This document shows, piece after piece, positions 60,678 through 64,000 of a stretch of 64,000 bases of DNA. Below the pieces are notes generated by a model, which was not told the DNA's origin, did not search any database, and worked only from the letters and a program-made list of their open reading frames with translations. The position numbers and the translations under genes are program-made. Positions within the stretch are counted from its first letter, which is position 1. Every line of letters begins with the position of its first letter. Source of the DNA: Arsenophonus sp031446165 (GTDB taxonomy: Bacteria; Pseudomonadota; Gammaproteobacteria; Enterobacterales; Enterobacteriaceae); assembly GCA_031446165.1 (NCBI GenBank), contig CP132905.1:248001-312000 (forward strand), written 5' to 3'.

Positions 60678-61990
60678 ATGATTTCATCATAAAATTAAAA
60701 AAAAGTTATCTCAATTTTATCGTATTAATTAAGAGAATTAGAGTTGTCTTATTTATTCGAGATGCTAATATTATAGTTTGCAGTATATAGGTTTTTTATT
60801 GTTATCTTTTATATACTGGTTGCATGATTTTTTTTATTGTACGTCGATTTAAAGAAATATTATTCATTTAATCTTTACTTGGAGCATTTATTTCTGTTTC
60901 TTATAAATATATCAACTCCTTATTTGGGGTTTTTAACAGTTTTGGAATTAGCTTATGTAAAAATTACTGGAAAAATATAAGAAATCATAGCAATTAAGAT
61001 ATATGCATATTTTTAATTTTCTAAATTAACTGTATGTTTCTAATTTCTATCAGATTTATTGCTTTTATTAATTTTTAGATTACATTTTTTTATATTAAAG
61101 CAGAATTTCTCTTTTCTGTAATTAAAATTTTCAGCAATTATTAGTATAATTTTAACTGAATTATATTTATTTTTTTTGGTAGATTGGTATATATAATAAA
61201 TTATTTTAAGCAACTTTCTCATAAAATAGTGTTTTTTATGAATTACTATATTTTTTATTGTTTCTTTTATAATACTTTCTATCAAAAATTTGGACTATTT
61301 AAGTAATTGCTAAAGAAATTAAAAAACCTAATTTTGCATTCAAAAAGTCCATTAGTTTTTTATTAAAATTTTTAATTTTTCATGTAGGTTCCATTTTATT
61401 TTTTTATTGTATCCACTTGAAAAGGAGCAAATTTTAATGGCAGTTTTGTTATGCAAATTCTCAGTAATATAGATCTTATATCTGCTACTTCTTCATCAAT
61501 GATAAGTTTTTTCTGTTTATCGCGGTATTCTTAGATTGTGAAAGTAAAAGTGATATGTATAGTGTTAGTCGTATGATATATATATTAGTATGCAATGATA
61601 AAATTGTAAATTTCTTAAAAAACAACAGTGCATGGTATATCTATATGATATATTTATAAAAAAAGTTTTGTAATGAATTGCCTCTAGTGCTTTTTTCTAT
61701 TTATAATTAAAAATATTTTTTTTAAAATACGAATTTATAACTTTGTATGATACCGTGGTTTATACTCATAGCGAGTTATTTTTTATTTTAAAACATGCAT
61801 AAACGAATATTTTAAGGATAATACTTTACAATTAATTTTATGTTCTTATATAATTTTTTAAACATTATTGTTTTTCTGTGTGTACTCATTAAGAAGATTT
61901 TTAATCAAGAAACTTGTTTGTATTTAATTTTTGGTGATTTATTTGAAATGTTTATTTTCTAATTTATTTTTTGAAATATTGTTTTTCTAG
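60678..61990 (+). pseudogene. yifK: yifK (amino-acid permease) pseudogene
   Basis: This is a decayed amino-acid/polyamine permease of the APC family, in the E. coli yifK position directly before the Arg-His-Leu-Pro tRNA cluster. Collinear fragments in shifting frames match YifK: FFIVRRFKEILF near 60833 against FFIMRSMGEMLF; GAFISVSYKY near 60882; STPYLGFLT near 60913; AEFLFSVIKIF near 61099; AKEIKKPNF then LIFHVGSI at 61308-61395; DMYSVSRMIY near 61551; and MIPWFILIAS near 61748. An ATG at 60678 with AAGG upstream fits the start. Total span is close to the 461-codon gene, so decay is mostly by point changes and small indels. Confidence 0.85.
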
Positions 61991-62167
61991 TAAATTATAT
62001 ATAGTTTATTTTAATAATTGATGTTAACTAGATTTCATGTAATAATATTTTTTTGGGAAATGTATATAAAATTTTAATTAATTTAGAAAGTACTGGACAC
62101 CTTCTTATGAAGACTTTACTATAACTTCATTTTAATAATAGTAATATTTTATTGAATTTTCTGTTGT

Positions 62168-62242
<75 letters not shown>

Positions 62243-62360
62243 TTCTGGTTAATGTATTTTTTTCTTATATTTATTTTATAAACATGAATTTTATATTTTA
62301 ATAATTTTACATTTTATATTTTGACAATTTTACATTTTATTTAAATTCAAATTATTTTAT

Positions 62361-62434
62361 GGTGGCTATAGCTCAGTTGGTAGAGCTCCGGATTGTGATT
62401 CCGGTTGTCATGGGTTCGAATCCCATTAGTCACC
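62361..62434 (+). tRNA. tRNA-His (GUG)
   Basis: This is the hisR equivalent with the extra 5' G opposite C73 (GGTGGCTA...), anticodon loop TTGTGAT, T-loop TTCGAAT. One G:U pair is in the acceptor stem. The genome reads CAA after C73, so CCA must be added. It is second in the cluster. Confidence 0.97.
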
Positions 62435-62471
62435 CAATAAATTTGTTCTTTATGTTTGTCTTTGTATTTTT

Positions 62472-62557
62472 GCGATTGTGGCGGAATTGGTAGACGCACT
62501 AACTTCAGATGTTAGTATTCTTTGATGGGTGTAGGGGTTCAAATCCCCTCTTTCGCA
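62472..62557 (+). tRNA. tRNA-Leu (CAG), weakened acceptor stem
   Basis: This is the leuT equivalent, class II with a long variable arm and anticodon loop TTCAGAT (anticodon CAG). The acceptor stem GCGATTG/CTTTCGC has two adjacent T:T mismatches at 5:68 and 6:67. Position 37 is A where E. coli has G37. A73 is followed by TAA, so no CCA is encoded. It may be degenerating; tRNA-Leu (UAG) could also read CUG. Confidence 0.9.
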
Positions 62558-62574
62558 TAAATTATAAATTATTT

Positions 62575-62617
62575 TACTAAATAAATGTATACTAAAAATA
62601 AATGTATACTCAAAAAT
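62575..62617. repeat. Short tandem repeat before tRNA-Pro
   Basis: Two adjacent copies of a roughly 17-base unit (AAATAAATGTATACT and a following short A-run) lie between tRNA-Leu and tRNA-Pro. It is a local duplication with no evident function. Confidence 0.6.
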
Positions 62618-62632
62618 AGTAAAACATTCTTT

Positions 62633-62706
62633 CGGCGAGTAGCGCAGGTTGGTAGCGCAACTGGTTTGGGACCAGTGGGTCGGAGGTTCAAATCCTCTCT
62701 CGCCGA
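62633..62706 (+). tRNA. tRNA-Pro (UGG)
   Basis: This is the proM equivalent, nearly identical to E. coli: acceptor CGGCGAG/CTCGCCG, anticodon loop TTTGGGA (anticodon TGG), T-loop TTCAAAT. G37 is retained, so it should still need TrmD. TCA follows A73, so CCA is not encoded. It is last of the cluster. Confidence 0.97.
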
Positions 62707-63447
62707 TCAAAATAAAAAAAATACAAAATACATCGTACTTGTTTTTCGTTTTATTGCAAAAATTTTTTCATATAAAAAGTATATTTATGTATATTATTGC
62801 TGATATATTTTTTATATTTTGTATGATAATTTTTATTTTGATACAACAATAATATTGTTGAAGAAAATATCATAAAAAATAAATTTGTAGCATATTTTTT
62901 TAAAAAATTTATCCCTATTAGGTAGGGATAATAGAAGATTTTAGTAAAATCAACCATTTAATAATTTTTTCAAAAAATAAAGAAAAATCATTAATTTTAT
63001 ATAATAAAATAAAGATTATTAAAATAAGTTGCAAGATATTTATTAATAATAATTTATATAGATTATTATGAAATTTAAAGTAATTATTAATATAATGAAT
63101 ATTTAATATGTATTTATAACTTTAATTATTCATACTTATTTTTAATGAAGTTATAAGAATAACTATTATAATAAATATCATTATTGCTTATTTTAAATAA
63201 ATGAAATAATGATAACATTGAGAATTTATGTAACTCTTTTAAGAGTTTTATTAAAAAAACGTGTTTGTCAGAACTTTTGACAACTAAATAATTATATGAT
63301 CATCTAATTGCTTTATTTTTTTGAAAAATTTATCGTTTTATTTACAAAGTATAATTTTTTAAAAAAAATATTAATAGATCTCGATATTATAAAAATTTTA
63401 TATCATTATATTTTTAAAATATGTAATGTTATGTTAAAATTATTAAG
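62707..63447. other. Gap where hemX and hemY are expected
   Basis: E. coli has aslB, aslA, hemY and hemX between proM and hemD. None is present in these 741 bases, and no remnant was recognised apart from a - strand terminator at 62902-62931. Confidence 0.5.
62902..62931 (-). terminator. Rho-independent terminator on - strand
   Basis: A perfect 9-bp stem TTATCCCTA / TAGGGATAA (62909-62917 and 62923-62931, 5-nt loop) is followed on the - strand by a run of six T (62907 down to 62902). It would end leftward transcription from hemD about 515 bases downstream of its stop, probably the surviving terminator of the former hem operon. Confidence 0.8.
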
Positions 63448-64000
63448 TTATAATAATGCTTTAACCAAAGCACTATTATTGGCACTTTTAGCTATTTTTA
63501 TTGATTGCCAACCTAATTGATTTGCTATGTTAGCTAAACGTTCACTAACAATAATGAGATGACGAGATAATAACCAAGATTTATGATCGTTTGTGATTAA
63601 ATTAAATAGTAAACTTAACATTTCTCCACTAGTCACAATAATTGTTGTAATATTTGCATTTTTACATTGTACTTGAAATGATTTTGTATCGTATTTTATT
63701 GGTTGACGTTGATAACACTCACAATAATCAATTTCACTCCCTCGTAATTGTAATGTTTTTGCAATTAATTCACGTCCACCGTTCCCTCGTAATAATAAAG
63801 ATTTTTTTCCCTTTAAGTATTTTAAGGAAGGTAATGCAAGTAATTTTTCACTGTTTTCTCCTAGCTGAGAAACTTGGATTGGTAATTTAGTTAATTTTTT
63901 GAACGTTTCTGCTGTTGAGTTTCCTATACCATAATACAATAAATTATGAGGCCATTTTTTCTTCATTAAGTAAAGTGTTGCAGTGGCATACTCTACTGCG
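63448..64000 (-). CDS. hemD: Uroporphyrinogen-III synthase HemD (partial, runs off window)
   Basis: HemD closes and inverts ring D of hydroxymethylbilane to give uroporphyrinogen III for heme. The visible C-terminal part matches E. coli HemD closely: LLLRGNGGRELIAKTL, DYCECYQRQPI, TTIIVTSGEMLSLL, LIIVSERLANIANQLGWQSIKIA. The frame stays open through the internal ATG at 63966 to the window edge, still encoding homologous residues (AVEYATATL), so the true start lies beyond 64000. hemC is expected just outside. hemX and hemY downstream are gone. Confidence 0.96.
   Translation of the reverse strand, partial: AVEYATATLYLMKKKWPHNLLYYGIGNSTAETFKKLTKLPIQVSQLGENSEKLLALPSLKYLKGKKSLLLRGNGGRELIAKTLQLRGSEIDYCECYQRQPIKYDTKSFQVQCKNANITTIIVTSGEMLSLLFNLITNDHKSWLLSRHLIIVSERLANIANQLGWQSIKIAKSANNSALVKALL

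Noticed and set aside
61040..61285. 81-codon - strand frame
   Set aside because: It is antisense to the yifK remnant and has no recognisable motif.
63308..63520. 70-codon + strand frame at the hemD 3' end
   Set aside because: Its only non-random part is antisense to the hemD C-terminus.

Overview
This window looks like the chromosome of a host-restricted, genome-reduced gammaproteobacterium of the Enterobacterales, most likely an insect endosymbiont. The intact genes are housekeeping orthologues of Escherichia coli genes in E. coli-like local order. DNA between genes is extremely AT-rich. My CDS lengths add up to only about 63% of the window, many operons have lost members, and several gaps still hold recognisable gene remnants. 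There are no insertion sequences, phage genes, CRISPR arrays, toxin systems or secondary-metabolism clusters. I cannot name the genus from the sequence alone.

The layout is five blocks of E. coli-like order joined at breakpoints. Block A (1-3.6 kb): a decayed uvrD, then corA. Block B (3.9-20.8 kb): psd (-), orn, mutL-miaA-hfq-hflK-hflC, purA, rnr-rlmB, rpsF-rpsR-rplI; rsgA, amiB, tsaE, hflX, nsrR and priB are gone. Block C (21.0-44.1 kb, mostly - strand): lipA-lipB-dacA-mrdB-mrdA-nadD-holA-lptE-leuS-gltL-lnt-corC-ybeY, then ubiF (+), three tRNAs (-), glnS (+) and fldA (-). Block D (44.9-56.6 kb): corB (-), a dead ffh, rpsP-rimM-trmD-rplS, a chorismate-mutase remnant of tyrA, bamD (-), rluD, clpB. 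Block E (58-64 kb): a dead trxA, rho, a dead yifK, tRNAs Arg-His-Leu-Pro, and hemD (-) running off the end.

Retained functions cover translation and tRNA/rRNA modification, RNA decay (orn, rnr, hfq, rho), a Gram-negative envelope (mrdA/mrdB/dacA, lnt, lptE, bamD, psd), protein quality control (clpB, hflKC), and cofactors (lipA/lipB, nadD, ubiF, hemD, fldA). CorA, CorB and CorC (magnesium/cobalt transport) are all present.

The most interesting points concern ongoing gene decay. trmD has a one-base frameshift in a run of nine A, and both leucine tRNAs in the window have lost the G37 that TrmD methylates, while the Pro and Arg tRNAs keep it. ffh, encoding the near-universal signal recognition particle GTPase, is a pseudogene at its native site, and so is trxA. 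TyrA survives only as its chorismate mutase domain. lipB has homologous N-terminal codons but no normal start codon. LeuRS has substitutions in its editing pocket. gltL is an ABC ATPase without its transporter partners. No previously undescribed multi-gene system was found. Comparisons with E. coli proteins were made from memory, not by search.
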